A DNA stretch of 64,000 bases. It comes from Butyricicoccus faecihominis. GTDB taxonomy: Bacteria > Bacillota > Clostridia > Oscillospirales > Butyricicoccaceae. Below, one piece after another: positions 7,830 to 17,800 of this stretch (position 1 is its first letter; each line of letters starts with the position of its first letter). Under the pieces are notes generated by a model. It made no database searches, was not told the DNA's origin, and saw only the letters and a list, made by a program, of their open reading frames with translations. Position numbers and translations under genes: made by a program. Location: assembly GCF_024462775.1 (NCBI RefSeq), contig NZ_JANGCE010000014.1, positions 22,027-86,026 of the forward strand, given 5' to 3'.

Positions 7830-10649
7830 ATGAAACAAAATCGTTTACTGGCAGGGCTGCTATCTCTTCAAATGCTTCTGGCATTTGCGCCGGCTTATGC
7901 GCTGGCGGCCGAAGAGACTTTGACCAACGGCCAGATTGTTAAGAGCAGCGCCGCGCAGACCGCGGAAGAAACGCTGGAAAACGGCCTGCTCTCCATCAAT
8001 AAGCAGGTTCTTGCCACAGAAGAGGAAAACCGGTTTCAGATCCAGTTGGATGTAACCACGGCCGAGGATCTGCGGCAAATGGAGCTGCCTGCAAACGCGG
8101 CGGTATTTGTTCTGGTGGATAAATCGTCGAGCCTGAACGGCAGTTCAGAGATCATCCCTGATTTGGAGGAGCTGCGCGACGTTGTAGCGCAATTTGATCT
8201 GTCGGTAAGCGCGGAGGATTTCCCTGCCCGTACGGACTATGCCAAAGAAACCGGCGCTCTCACCGATGTGGATGATATGTTGAACGCCAATTTCGCATCC
8301 GAAGAGACCGATCCTACTGATGAATACGCGGTGCGCGCCGATACTTCTCTTCATTTGTCCGCGGTCAAGCAAGCGGTTTACAACTGCTACCATCGCCGCG
8401 CTTGGTTCGAGCGCAAAGCGGTAATCGACTTTTTGGATGAATATACAGCGGATGATTCTGCGGACCGTTATTTTGCGCTTGGCGTTTTTCATCAGGACGC
8501 TTCGGTAAAAGCGGATTGGCAGAAGGTCGATTCCGATTGGCAGGACGACGACAGCCTCTATACCACCGTGACCGACTATACCAAGAACGAAGAGCCGTGG
8601 AACACGAATACGCAGAAGAATTTTCAAAACGATCCCTCCCCCCTGACCTATACAAGGGGCAGCGGCAGCAACCTTGAAGCCGCTTACCTGCTGGCCCGTA
8701 ATATGATGTACAAAGCGTTTAACGAACAAAGCGGCGAGCTGGCAAGCGCCAATGTGCCCGCGGCAAACCGCCACGTAATCATTGTTTCCGACGGCGAGCC
8801 GAGCTGGAGCTGCTCGGCCGATGCAAGAGATGCGGCGAACAGCGACTGGTCGGACACCGGCAAGATCAAGGGAGATAAAACCACCTACGGGCAGGCTTAT
8901 GCCGAGGACCAGTTGGAGTCCATGGCTGAGATCGCCCAAAGCGACGATTTTTCGCTGGACGTTGTTTGGTACGGCGAAGCAACGCTGGGCAATTCCATTT
9001 ATAAGGACGATCCCGAGCGTTTTGCGGATTCCTTTCAGGGCACTGAGGATGAAGACCTGTCCCAGCTTGGCATGAGCGGCATTTTCCGCGAGCTGGCTTC
9101 CATCGAGTCGATCGCTTATCCGTGGTCGGTCAGCGATCCCATGGGCGAGTATATTGAATTTACCGGCGCGCCGGAGCAGGACGGCGTACCGCAGCGCGCG
9201 GTCACGGAGAAAAACGGCGCGCTTGTCTGGGATTTAACCCAGTGCACGCCGGTTGATACGACCGAAATGGAGATCGAGAACGGCAGCCGTACCCTCTCGC
9301 ACTACCGGCTCACCTATTTCATCGCGCTTGATAACCGCGCGGACGGCTTTGTCAGCCGCGCGGCTCTCGATACCAACGGCGAGACCGTACTGACCTACAC
9401 CGTGACCAGCATGACCGACGGCGCGGTAAACGACTATGAAAAGCGCACGGCCCGTTTCGATATCCCGCGGGTGCAGGGCTATCTCGCGGATGTGACCATT
9501 CAAAAAGCGACAGGTACCGGCGCGCCGCTCTCTGGCGCGACCTTTGCTCTGACCGATGCCGGTGGCAAGACCCGCACCGCCGTATCGGATGAGACCGGCG
9601 CGGTCAAATTTGAAAAGCTCCCTTCGGGCTATTCCTATACGCTGACCGAGACCGCCGCCCCGGCGGGCTACGACCGCAGCGAAGCGAGCTACGCCGTGCA
9701 GGTGCGCTATGGCGCGGTCTCCTTTGGCGAGGACGGCGCGCCCACGCTGACCGTTGTAAACACCGCCACCGGCGGCAGCAACGGCGGCGGTAACGGCGGC
9801 GGTAATGGCGGCGGTAACAACAGCAACCATGGTAACAATAATAACAACACCGTAAACATTGAAGACGAACAAACCCCGCTCGCCGCGGCGCTCGATTCGG
9901 ACGATCACTTTGCATACATCATCGGTTACCCGGTGGACTATCGCACCGGCGAGAAAACAGAGGATAAGACCCTGTGGCCCGTCCGGCCCGAGCAAAACAT
10001 CGATCGGCAGGAGGTGGCGACCATCTTCTTCCGCCTGCTGACTTCGGACTCCCGCATAGAAAACTGGTCGCAAACCAATTCTTTCCCCGATGTGGCGGCG
10101 TCCCGCTGGTCGAACAACGCGATTTCGACCATGACGAACGCGGGCATTCTGAACGGCTATGAGGACGGCACCTTCCGCCCTGAACAGGCGATCACCCGCG
10201 CCGAGTTCGCCGCGATCGCGGCCCGCTTCGATTCCTCGCTTTACGTTGGCGAACATCAATTTTCCGATATCGGCGGCCACTGGGCGGCGGAATATATCGA
10301 CCGCGCGGCCCAGAAGGGCTGGGTCAACGGCTATCCGGACGGTACCTTCCGCCCCGACCAGCCGATCACCCGCGCGGAAGCCATGACGCTGATCAACGCC
10401 GTTTTGGGCCGACGCACCCATGCGGAGAATATGCTGAATGAGATGAACCACTGGCCGGATAACGCGCCGGACGCTTGGTACTACGAAGCGGTGCAGGAAG
10501 CCACCAACGGCCACGATTATGAACGCGAAAACCCGACGGCCTACGAAACTTGGACCGCCATGCAGCCCGCGCGCGATTGGTCCCTTCTCGAACGTCAATG
10601 GTCTGTCGCCGCTGCCGCAAAAAATGAAGCAGCCGCGCAGACCGCCTGA
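7830..10649 (+). CDS. S-layer-anchored VWA/SpaA-domain surface protein
   Basis: 939 residues. The start ATG 7830 (GGTGGGG just upstream) gives a signal peptide with the hydrophobic core LLAGLLSLQMLLAFAPAYALA. A von Willebrand A domain (about 85-440) shows a MIDAS DKSSS motif (VLVDKSSSL) and a second strand VIIVSDGEPS. A SpaA/prealbumin-like domain (about 555-645) follows, with E and ETAAPAGY motifs. Then comes a Gly/Asn spacer (about 650-670) and three SLH repeats (about 695-900; FPDVAASRWSNNAI, FSDIGGHWAAEYI, with GYEDGTFRPE-type turns) that anchor it to secondary wall polymer. No LPXTG signal is present. It probably mediates adhesion or a metal-dependent surface interaction. It stands alone and ends at a strong terminator. 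Confidence 0.9.
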   Translation: MKQNRLLAGLLSLQMLLAFAPAYALAAEETLTNGQIVKSSAAQTAEETLENGLLSINKQVLATEEENRFQIQLDVTTAEDLRQMELPANAAVFVLVDKSSSLNGSSEIIPDLEELRDVVAQFDLSVSAEDFPARTDYAKETGALTDVDDMLNANFASEETDPTDEYAVRADTSLHLSAVKQAVYNCYHRRAWFERKAVIDFLDEYTADDSADRYFALGVFHQDASVKADWQKVDSDWQDDDSLYTTVTDYTKNEEPWNTNTQKNFQNDPSPLTYTRGSGSNLEAAYLLARNMMYKAFNEQSGELASANVPAANRHVIIVSDGEPSWSCSADARDAANSDWSDTGKIKGDKTTYGQAYAEDQLESMAEIAQSDDFSLDVVWYGEATLGNSIYKDDPERFADSFQGTEDEDLSQLGMSGIFRELASIESIAYPWSVSDPMGEYIEFTGAPEQDGVPQRAVTEKNGALVWDLTQCTPVDTTEMEIENGSRTLSHYRLTYFIALDNRADGFVSRAALDTNGETVLTYTVTSMTDGAVNDYEKRTARFDIPRVQGYLADVTIQKATGTGAPLSGATFALTDAGGKTRTAVSDETGAVKFEKLPSGYSYTLTETAAPAGYDRSEASYAVQVRYGAVSFGEDGAPTLTVVNTATGGSNGGGNGGGNGGGNNSNHGNNNNNTVNIEDEQTPLAAALDSDDHFAYIIGYPVDYRTGEKTEDKTLWPVRPEQNIDRQEVATIFFRLLTSDSRIENWSQTNSFPDVAASRWSNNAISTMTNAGILNGYEDGTFRPEQAITRAEFAAIAARFDSSLYVGEHQFSDIGGHWAAEYIDRAAQKGWVNGYPDGTFRPDQPITRAEAMTLINAVLGRRTHAENMLNEMNHWPDNAPDAWYYEAVQEATNGHDYERENPTAYETWTAMQPARDWSLLERQWSVAAAAKNEAAAQTA

Positions 10650-10682
10650 TCAAGCTTCCACCCTCCCAGCCGGAAACGGCAG

Positions 10683-10733
10683 CCGGGCCGCAGAGAAAAG
10701 CACACGCTGCTTCTCTGCGGCCCGGTATTTTTT
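10683..10733 (+). terminator. Rho-independent terminator of the surface protein gene
   Basis: Fifteen-base arms 10683-10697 and 10711-10725 are perfectly complementary and are followed by TATTTTTT. Confidence 0.85.
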
Positions 10734-10816
10734 ACCCGCCGCGTGAAATCAGGAAACTTTTGGGCGGCGGTTTCGTCTATTAAGATATCAAACAAACGAT
10801 CGTGGGAGGAATGGCT

Positions 10817-11434
10817 ATGAAACGAATGGTCGCAAGGATCGCCGCCGCGCTAGCCGCGCTGGCACTATCGGGCTGCGGCAGCGCGCCCGGCGATAAAACC
10901 AGCGAGGTCACCGACCCTAAACTGTATTTTGACGCCACTGTTTTAGAGGTGCGGGAGCATTCCGTTTTGGTCGAGCCGCTCGAAGGCGCGGAGGAGGGAA
11001 ACACCGCCGACCAGATCAGCGTTGGCACGGACAGTATCAGCGAAGAAAGCTCGGTCGGAACCTTAGCGGCCTTGCGGCCCGGCGACACGATCCGCATCGG
11101 CTATCATGGCGGTATCACGGAAACCTATCCCGCCGGGATCGACTCCGCCTTTGCGATAGCCTTTGCCGACGACGCGGCGGCCGGGCAATCCGATCTTGCC
11201 CCCATGGTCATGGTAGACGGCGCGCTCTACTACGATACAGGCGAGGAAAGCACCATAGACGGCCGCTGCGGCGTGATGGACGGCGAGATCACCTCGGCTG
11301 TGAGCGCCTCCGAAATCCCGGCAACAGACGATCAGTCCAACTTTGGCACCGGCTATGGGTACCAATATACCGGAGAAGGCCAAATTGAAATTTATATGAA
11401 TGAAAAGTGGATGGTATTTGAGGAAAGAGAGTGA
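10817..11434 (+). CDS. Lipoprotein, DUF3221/YobA-like
   Basis: 205 residues. ATG 10817 is chosen because GGGAGG (10804-10809) lies 7 bases upstream; GTG 10802 and ATG 10811 are too close to it. The N-terminus has a short basic-hydrophobic signal ending in the lipobox LALSGC (Cys about residue 21). The part ...FDATVLEVREHSVLVEPLEG... followed by LRPGDTIRIGYHGGITETYPA has the pattern of small OB-like DUF3221/YobA domains common in Firmicutes. The C-terminal half (Gly/Tyr-rich GTGYGYQYTGEG) is not recognised. Function unknown; exported and membrane-tethered. No obvious operon partner. Confidence 0.78.
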   Translation: MKRMVARIAAALAALALSGCGSAPGDKTSEVTDPKLYFDATVLEVREHSVLVEPLEGAEEGNTADQISVGTDSISEESSVGTLAALRPGDTIRIGYHGGITETYPAGIDSAFAIAFADDAAAGQSDLAPMVMVDGALYYDTGEESTIDGRCGVMDGEITSAVSASEIPATDDQSNFGTGYGYQYTGEGQIEIYMNEKWMVFEERE

Positions 11435-11480
11435 TCCTGCATCGATCAAACCGTCTTTTGGATTTTTCGTACCTATACAG

Positions 11481-11657
11481 CAAGGGCGCGTTGCAAAACA
11501 AAAAAATGTTCCAAATTCTTGTCATTCTGAGGAGCGAAGCGACGCAGAATCTCGCGCGAACGCGTGGTTTCCACGTTTATTCCGCGCGTTCGCGCGAGAT
11601 TCTTCACTTCGTTCAGAATGACATACGGAGATCCTTTTATTTTGCAACGCGCCCTTG
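11481..11657. repeat. Palindromic repeat element, copy A (177 bp)
   Basis: Perfect 18-bp terminal inverted repeats CAAGGGCGCGTTGCAAAA (11481-11498; complement at 11640-11657) enclose a core with TGTCATTCTGAGGAGCGAAG on one side and the reverse complement of a related sequence on the other. The core is shared with copies B (13528-13790) and C (19273-19482). It encodes no protein and looks like a non-autonomous mobile or fold-back element. The rest of the 416-base gap 11435-11850 contains the EamA promoter and its operator-like sites. Confidence 0.75.
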
Positions 11658-11789
11658 CTTCGTGGTATTGGTTGCGGGCACACCTCTCTCTATGGTATTT
11701 GTTCGCTTCCTTATGCATACTAATATATTAATTCATAAGATGCTTGTTGTCAATCCCCCTTTCGTTCATTTATATCCGGCAATCCACTC

Positions 11790-11818
11790 TTGACAAACGA
11801 TAACTTATATATTAATAT
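11790..11818 (+). promoter_or_regulatory. Promoter of the EamA gene with overlapping operator
   Basis: TTGACA (11790-11795), 17-base spacer, TAATAT (11813-11818). The palindrome ATATATTAATAT (11807-11818) covers the -10 box and is repeated upstream of the neighbouring GntR gene, so repression by GntR is likely. A related AT-rich site lies at about 11720-11733. Confidence 0.7.
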
Positions 11819-11850
11819 GTTAATAATGCCTTTAGAAGGGGGCCTATGCC

Positions 11851-12687
11851 GTGTCTCATCGCCGCTCTGTGCTTCTGCTCGTCGTCACCTCTATTTTATG
11901 GAGCTTTGGCGGGCTGTTCGTTAAGTCGATCGGCTGGAACAGCTATGCGATCACGTGCTTTCGCAGTCTTGTCGCGCTGATCGTGCTGCTTCCGTTTGTC
12001 GGCCGTCCCCGTCTGCCGCGCAGCTGGTACGGCGTTTTAGCCATGCTATGCTACACCGGCCTGATCTGCACCTGTATCATGGCAACCAAGCGGACAACCG
12101 CCGCAAACGCAATTTTGCTGCAATATACCGCGCCTATTTATTCGCTGCTGGCCGGTCACCTGCTGCTGCGCGAGCGTATCCGGCGGCGCGATATCGTTTC
12201 TATCGGCGCGCTGTTTTTGGGCATGGCGCTGTTTCTTTCCGACGGGCTGGCGGGCGGCGCGATGTCGGGCAATCTGATCGCGCTGCTTTCGGGCGTGTTC
12301 TATGGGTTGATGGGCGTATTCATGCGCAAGGACCCGAGCGGCCGCCCGCTCGACAATGTGTTCTGGGGCAACCTGCTGGCTGTTTTGATCATGCTGCCGC
12401 TGATCGGCAAACCGGTATGGACGCCAACAAACCTCACCCTAATCGTACTGATGGGCGCGTTCCAGCTTGCCCTGCCCTATCTGCTGTATTCCAAGGCCAT
12501 CCACGGCGTGACCGCGCTGGAGATCACGCTAATCACGGTGTTGGAGCCGATCATGAATCCCGTATGGGTATTCCTTTCCACCGGCGAGCGGCCCGGCCCG
12601 CTCGCGCTGATGGGCGGCGTGGTCGTGCTGGGCACCGTGGTGCTGCATGAGCTGCCGCTTGGGCGGCGGACCAAGCCGCTCAGCTGA
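11851..12687 (+). CDS. EamA/DMT-family transporter
   Basis: 278 residues with about ten hydrophobic helices arranged as two EamA repeats (SILWSFGGLFVK at the start of the first; LLSGVFYGLMGVFMRK at the start of the second; TVLEPIMNPVWVF near the end), the standard layout of drug/metabolite exporters. GTG 11851 is the start, preceded by AGAAGGGGG. The ATG a few bases upstream is out of frame. It is convergent with a GntR regulator across a shared terminator, and both promoters carry the same 12-base palindrome. The exported compound is unknown; amino acids or metabolites are typical. Confidence 0.9.
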   Translation: MSHRRSVLLLVVTSILWSFGGLFVKSIGWNSYAITCFRSLVALIVLLPFVGRPRLPRSWYGVLAMLCYTGLICTCIMATKRTTAANAILLQYTAPIYSLLAGHLLLRERIRRRDIVSIGALFLGMALFLSDGLAGGAMSGNLIALLSGVFYGLMGVFMRKDPSGRPLDNVFWGNLLAVLIMLPLIGKPVWTPTNLTLIVLMGAFQLALPYLLYSKAIHGVTALEITLITVLEPIMNPVWVFLSTGERPGPLALMGGVVVLGTVVLHELPLGRRTKPLS

Positions 12688-12693
12688 CAAAAA

Positions 12694-12733
12694 ATTCCGC
12701 ATCAGCGCGTATGCGCCAATGCGGAATCGATCG
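12694..12733. terminator. Bidirectional terminator between EamA and GntR genes
   Basis: Stem ATTCCGCAT (12694-12702) with ATGCGGAAT (12719-12727); an inner GGCGCAT/ATGCGCC pairing is also possible. T-rich on the plus side (TATTTTTTATT) and A-rich before it, so it can serve both converging genes. Confidence 0.65.
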
Positions 12734-12743
12734 GTATTTTTTA

Positions 12744-13418
12744 TTACGTTTCCACGAAGTACTGGGGGAACTGCTCGCGGATGAGGATTTCCCACGTTTG
12801 ATCGTTCTTATGGTCGTGGTGCACATCGAGAATTCTGGTAAGCGCGGCTTCATCGCCGTCTTCGATGCAGCGCATGATATTCAGATGCTCCTCCAGCGAC
12901 TTTTCCAAAATACCCGGGCGCTGCATATCTAGCACCAGCACACGGTTATAATGCGCGCGGGAATTTGAAATAATATCCCAGATCTGCTCATGCCCGGCCC
13001 GCTCGAAGATCGCGCGGTGGAACGCGTTGTCATTTTTGATATACTCCACCGGAAGATGCTTTTTGACCGCCTGCGTCATGAAGTAAATTGCCTGCTCGGT
13101 CTCCGCCTGAACCGACTGCCTGCGGCGGCACAGATCAAGGCAGATCTCCGTATCCAGCAAATGGCGCATATACGCGATCTCGCGCGCCATTTGAAAATCG
13201 ATCCGCGCCACATAGGTGCCCCGCTGCGGATAGATATTGACCAGATACTCGTTGGAAAGCCGGATCAGCGCTTCACGAATCGGCGTGCGGCTGACATCCA
13301 GCTGCTCGGCCAACTCGGTCTCGCGGATGACCGCGCCCGGCATCAGGTCGAAGTACTGGATCGCGTCCTTCAAATATTGGTATACATCCATTCTATTTTG
13401 CTGTCGCCTGCCGCTCAT
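12744..13418 (-). CDS. GntR-family (FadR/FCD-type) transcriptional regulator
   Basis: 224 residues. The N-terminal winged helix contains IRETELAEQLDVSRTPIREALIRL and is followed by an all-helical FCD effector domain whose metal-binding type histidines are visible (FHRAIFERAGHE, EEHLNIMRCIEDGD). A TTG three codons upstream is in frame, but AAGGAG at 13427-13432 is 8 bases before ATG 13418, which is chosen. It converges on the EamA exporter, and both promoters contain ATATATTAATAT, so it likely controls that exporter and itself. The ligand is probably a small organic acid, as for other FCD regulators; this is inference. Confidence 0.9.
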   Translation of the reverse strand: MSGRRQQNRMDVYQYLKDAIQYFDLMPGAVIRETELAEQLDVSRTPIREALIRLSNEYLVNIYPQRGTYVARIDFQMAREIAYMRHLLDTEICLDLCRRRQSVQAETEQAIYFMTQAVKKHLPVEYIKNDNAFHRAIFERAGHEQIWDIISNSRAHYNRVLVLDMQRPGILEKSLEEHLNIMRCIEDGDEAALTRILDVHHDHKNDQTWEILIREQFPQYFVET

Positions 13419-13448
13419 ATACAATGCTCCTTATGAAGTACTATTCTA

Positions 13449-13460
13449 ATATTAATATAT
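13449..13460. promoter_or_regulatory. Operator-like site upstream of the GntR gene
   Basis: ATATTAATATAT here is the exact reverse complement of the 12-mer overlapping the EamA promoter (11807-11818). It lies 31 bases upstream of the GntR start, in its promoter region. Confidence 0.55.
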
Positions 13461-13527
13461 CACATTTCCCTCCGGCTGTCAAGCCTGCCAGTTCTAACCA
13501 TTTAATGCCATTCTTCAAACGTAAAAT

Positions 13528-13790
13528 AGGGCTGTAAAAAAACTGTTGCAAAATAGAAGAGTACCCAAATGTCATTCTGAACGAAGTGAAGAATCTCGCG
13601 CGAACGCGCGTTCCCAGCGTAAATTCCGCGCATTCGCGCGAGATTCGCGCTCATTAAAATGCCGCTAAGCGGCAGATTAAGGATAGCAGACTACGGTCTC
13701 GTCGCTTCGCTTCTCAGAATGACAAAATTGGTAGCATTCTTCGCTTTGCAACAGTTTTCTATTCATTTGTGAGAACTTATTTTACAGCCC
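13528..13790. repeat. Palindromic repeat element, copy B (about 263 bp)
   Basis: Bounded by GGGCTGTAAAA (13529-13539) and its complement (13780-13790). One half carries AACTGTTGCAAAATAGAAGAG...TGTCATTCTGAACG, and the other half is an inverted related sequence ending in CTTCGCTTTGCAACAGTTTTC. Compared with copy C it has about 60 extra central bases including ATGCCGCTAAGCGGCA. It encodes no protein. It fills most of the 455-base gap 13419-13872. Confidence 0.75.
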
Positions 13791-13809
13791 CTTTTGGGTG
13801 TCTTTGGTC

Positions 13810-13842
13810 GGCCGAGTGAGGTCACTCGGCCCTACTTTTTCG
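13810..13842 (+). other. Hairpin with T-run in the gap before the GNAT gene
   Basis: GGCCGAGTGA (13810-13819) pairs with TCACTCGGCC (13822-13831) and is followed by CCTACTTTTT. It is terminator-like on the plus strand, where no gene is expected upstream; it lies downstream of the minus-strand GNAT gene. Confidence 0.45.
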
Positions 13843-13872
13843 GTGATCCACGCGGGGGGTGGCGTGTGCCGC

Positions 13873-14406
13873 TTACTCCGGCCTACGCAGTTCGTAGATG
13901 ATATGCGGCATGTCCTTGCCGCGATAGTGGCGGATGAATTCCCCGGCGGGCTTCATGCCGCAGGCTTCGGCCACGCGGCGGGAGGGGCGGTTTTCCGGCC
14001 GTATGACCGCGACGGCGCGATCGGCGCCAAGCTCCAAAAAGGCGCGGCGGAGCGAGGCTGTCGCACACTCGACGCCGTACCCCTTGCCCCAATGGCGGCG
14101 GTCGACGATATAGGCGACGCCGTATGCCGGGCCTTCGGGAAGCTGCTCTACCAACGCGCCCGCGAGGGCGACCAACTCGCCCGTTTGGCGGTCGAAGCCG
14201 GCGCAGTGGCCGCAGCCGTCCTCTCGGTAGCGGCGCAGCTCGTCCGCGAGCCAGTCGCATACCTCGTTGTAATCAAAGCCGTGCTCCCATGCGTACATGA
14301 TTTGTTCATCCTGCAAGATCGGCGCGATCAGCGCGAAATCGTCCGCCCGCAGGCGGCGAAAGCGCAGGCGCTCGGTTTGCATGATCCAGTGCGGTATATC
14401 TTCCAT
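13873..14406 (-). CDS. GNAT N-acetyltransferase (RimJ/RimL-like)
   Basis: 177 residues with the RimL-type pattern TERLRFRRLRADDF at the N-terminus, the acetyl-CoA loop RRHWGKGYGVECA (near 110-122) and the C-terminal NRPSRRVAEACGM motif. ATG 14406 is preferred over the upstream in-frame ATG because GGAGA at 14415-14419 lies 8 bases before it and the upstream ATG abuts the T-run of the upp terminator. Target could be a protein N-terminus or a small amine or antibiotic. It sits just after the upp terminator and so is probably expressed by read-through or weakly. Confidence 0.85.
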   Translation of the reverse strand: MEDIPHWIMQTERLRFRRLRADDFALIAPILQDEQIMYAWEHGFDYNEVCDWLADELRRYREDGCGHCAGFDRQTGELVALAGALVEQLPEGPAYGVAYIVDRRHWGKGYGVECATASLRRAFLELGADRAVAVIRPENRPSRRVAEACGMKPAGEFIRHYRGKDMPHIIYELRRPE

Positions 14407-14420
14407 AGCGGTTTTCTCCA

Positions 14421-14451
14421 TAAAAACGGTGCGGCTTTTGGCCGCACCGTT
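14421..14451 (-). terminator. Terminator of the tsaE-tsaB-upp operon
   Basis: On the minus strand AACGGTGCGGC pairs with GCCGCACCGTT (14441-14451 with 14425-14435), followed by TTTTTA. Confidence 0.8.
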
Positions 14452-14469
14452 TGCGTGTTGAATCGAAAC

Positions 14470-15817
<1,348 letters not shown>

Positions 15818-15821
<4 letters not shown>

Positions 15822-16243
15822 GCGGTGTGCTCTCCAATCGTGACTGTGCGTTCATTATTGTCGTTTCCATACGAAATATGCACGGTTTTGTAGAAATCTG
15901 GCAGTGAATCGCCTGCGTTTTCGCTCCACTCGATCAGCACGATACGGCTGCCGTCCAGATACTCGTCAAAGCCGATCTCGTACAGGGAATCGGGATCAGT
16001 CAGGCGGTACAGGTCCAGATGGACGACCGGCCCGCCGGGCGTTTGGTATTCGTTTGCAATAGCGAAGGTGGGGCTGGTGACGCGTCCTTCGTAGCCAAGG
16101 CCGCGCAGCACACCGCGCGAAAAAGCGGTCTTGCCCGCGCCCAAATCGCCGGAAAAGGCGACGATGTCGCCGGGGGACAGCGTTTTTGCAAAATCCGCGC
16201 CCAACTGCTCTGTTTGCTCGGGCGAATGCGTATGATATTCCAT
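15818..16243 (-). CDS. tsaE: tRNA threonylcarbamoyladenosine biosynthesis ATPase TsaE
   Basis: 141 residues with Walker A GDLGAGKTAFSRG (near 32-44), the SPTFAIANEY switch and the HLDLYRL motif, all typical of the small TsaE ATPase. It works with TsaB and TsaD in t6A synthesis. It is the first gene of the tsaE-tsaB-upp operon, behind a promoter with 17-base spacing at 16286-16314. The C-terminus is slightly extended beyond the catalytic core. Confidence 0.95.
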
Positions 16244-16285
16244 AAACGGGAACCTTTCCGAAGTCTTGACAAAATTTCTTCCCTT

Positions 16286-16314
16286 ATCATATCACGAGTC
16301 GCATAAAAAGACAA
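16286..16314 (-). promoter_or_regulatory. Promoter of tsaE-tsaB-upp
   Basis: On the minus strand TTGTCT (16314-16309), 17-base spacer, TATGAT (16291-16286); predicted start near 16279, 36 bases before the tsaE ATG. Confidence 0.6.
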
Positions 16315-16318
16315 GTAT

Positions 16319-17794
16319 TCACAGCTGTACGTTTGCGGTCGCGATGTGGTCGCAGAAGCTGCGGTCGTGCTCGACAAAAAGCAGCGTGGGCCGGTACGCG
16401 GCGATCAGCTCTTCCAACTGAATGCGGGAGAAAAGGTCGATATAATTGAGAGGCTCATCCCAGATATAAAGGTGGGCGCGTTCGCACAGGCTGCGTGCGA
16501 GCAGCACCTTCTTTTTCTGCCCCTCGCTGTAAAGCGCCATATCCGTTTCAAACTGCGCGCGGGAAAAATCCAGCTTGCGCAGGATCGCGAGAAACAGCGT
16601 CCGGTCGACGCCGCAGCGCGCGGCGTATTCGGTCAAGCCGCCGGAGAGGAAGGAAGCGTCCTGCGGCACGTAGGAGATCGTAAGACCGCTGCCTCGGCTG
16701 CAAACGCCGGCGTGCGGGATATCCTCGCCGCAAAGCAGCTTTAAAAGGCAGGATTTGCCCGAACCGTTGGCCCCCATAAGGGCTATGCGCGCGCCGCGCG
16801 TAACCGAAAATGTGATATCGCTGCAAACGGTTTTTTCCCCAAAGCGAACGGCTACCTGCCGCAGCTCGGCCAGCCGTTCGGCGCGGTAGGAAAGGGGAGA
16901 AAGCTTCAAGGCGTCGGCGCTTTCAATGTTGTGCAGCAGTCCCGCCTTTTCCTCCGCCGCGGCGTGCTTGCGCGCTTCTATGGATTTGGAGCGCTGCATC
17001 ATTTTGGCCGCCTTGTGGCCGATATAGCCGCGATCGGGCCGCAGGCCGGAATTCCGCACATGCTTTTCCTTTTCAGTCTTATCCGACCATTGCGAAGCGC
17101 GTCGCGCGGCCGCGTCAAGGCGGCGGATATCGCCCTTCAGCCGTTCGTTTTCCGCTTGTTCCCATTCATCCCGCCGCCGCTTGTTTTCCCACCACGTGGA
17201 AAAGTCGCCCTGCGTCAGTTCGATGTTCGCCCGGTTGATGGACAGCACATGGTCGATGCAGCCGTCCAGAAAAGTGCGGTCGTGCGAGACCAGCAGAAAG
17301 CCGGATTTACCGCGTAAATAATCCGCCACCAGCGCGCGGCCCGCCTGATCGAGGTGGTTGGTCGGTTCGTCAATGAGCAGAAAACGGTCTTCCCGGCAGA
17401 ACAGGGCGGCAAGCAGCAGCCGCACCTGTTCCCCGCCGGAAAGCGTGGAAAAGGGGCGGCCCAGCAGTTCTTCGGACAGCGCCAGCCGGTTCATCTCGAG
17501 GGCAAGCCGCCAGCTTTCCTCCTCCGGGCACAGGGGCAGCACGGCTTCGCGCGCGGGCCGTTCGGGACTCGCGATGGGAAACGGGAAGTACTCAAACGAA
17601 ACAGACGCGGTAATGCATCCCTGATATTCAAATTGGCCGCGCAAAAGGTTCAAAAACGTGGTTTTGCCGCGGCCGTTGCGGCCGATCAGGCCGAGTCGCC
17701 AGTCCGAGTCGAGACGGAGTGAAACATGGTCGAAAATGGTTTCCGCGCTGCCTTCATAGCCAAAGGTCAGGTCGGATATTTGAATCATAGACAT
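16319..17794 (-). CDS. ABC-F ribosomal protection protein, Lsa-like
   Basis: 491 residues with two fused ATPase domains and no membrane segments. Domain 1: Walker A GRNGRGKT, signature LSGGEQVRLLLAALF, Walker B LLIDEPTNHLD. Then a charged helical linker (about 200-270). Domain 2: GANGSGKS and YSEGQKKKVLLARSL followed by YIWDEPLNYIDLFSRIQLEELI, the latter characteristic of the Lsa/Vga/VmlR group that displaces lincosamides, streptogramin A and pleuromutilins from the ribosome. Start ATG 17794 has GGAGG 10 bases upstream; in-frame codons further upstream belong to the leader. The 190-base attenuator-like leader strongly supports antibiotic-inducible expression. Actual resistance spectrum is unproven. 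Confidence 0.9.
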   Translation of the reverse strand: MSMIQISDLTFGYEGSAETIFDHVSLRLDSDWRLGLIGRNGRGKTTFLNLLRGQFEYQGCITASVSFEYFPFPIASPERPAREAVLPLCPEEESWRLALEMNRLALSEELLGRPFSTLSGGEQVRLLLAALFCREDRFLLIDEPTNHLDQAGRALVADYLRGKSGFLLVSHDRTFLDGCIDHVLSINRANIELTQGDFSTWWENKRRRDEWEQAENERLKGDIRRLDAAARRASQWSDKTEKEKHVRNSGLRPDRGYIGHKAAKMMQRSKSIEARKHAAAEEKAGLLHNIESADALKLSPLSYRAERLAELRQVAVRFGEKTVCSDITFSVTRGARIALMGANGSGKSCLLKLLCGEDIPHAGVCSRGSGLTISYVPQDASFLSGGLTEYAARCGVDRTLFLAILRKLDFSRAQFETDMALYSEGQKKKVLLARSLCERAHLYIWDEPLNYIDLFSRIQLEELIAAYRPTLLFVEHDRSFCDHIATANVQL

Positions 17795-17800
17795 AAAAAA

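Noticed and set aside
9234..10598. Long minus-strand frame opposite the surface protein
   Set aside because: Shadow of the SLH/VWA gene caused by high GC; composition unlike a real protein.
7830..10649. Sortase-anchored pilin
   Set aside because: No LPXTG motif, C-terminal helix or basic tail; SLH repeats account for anchoring.
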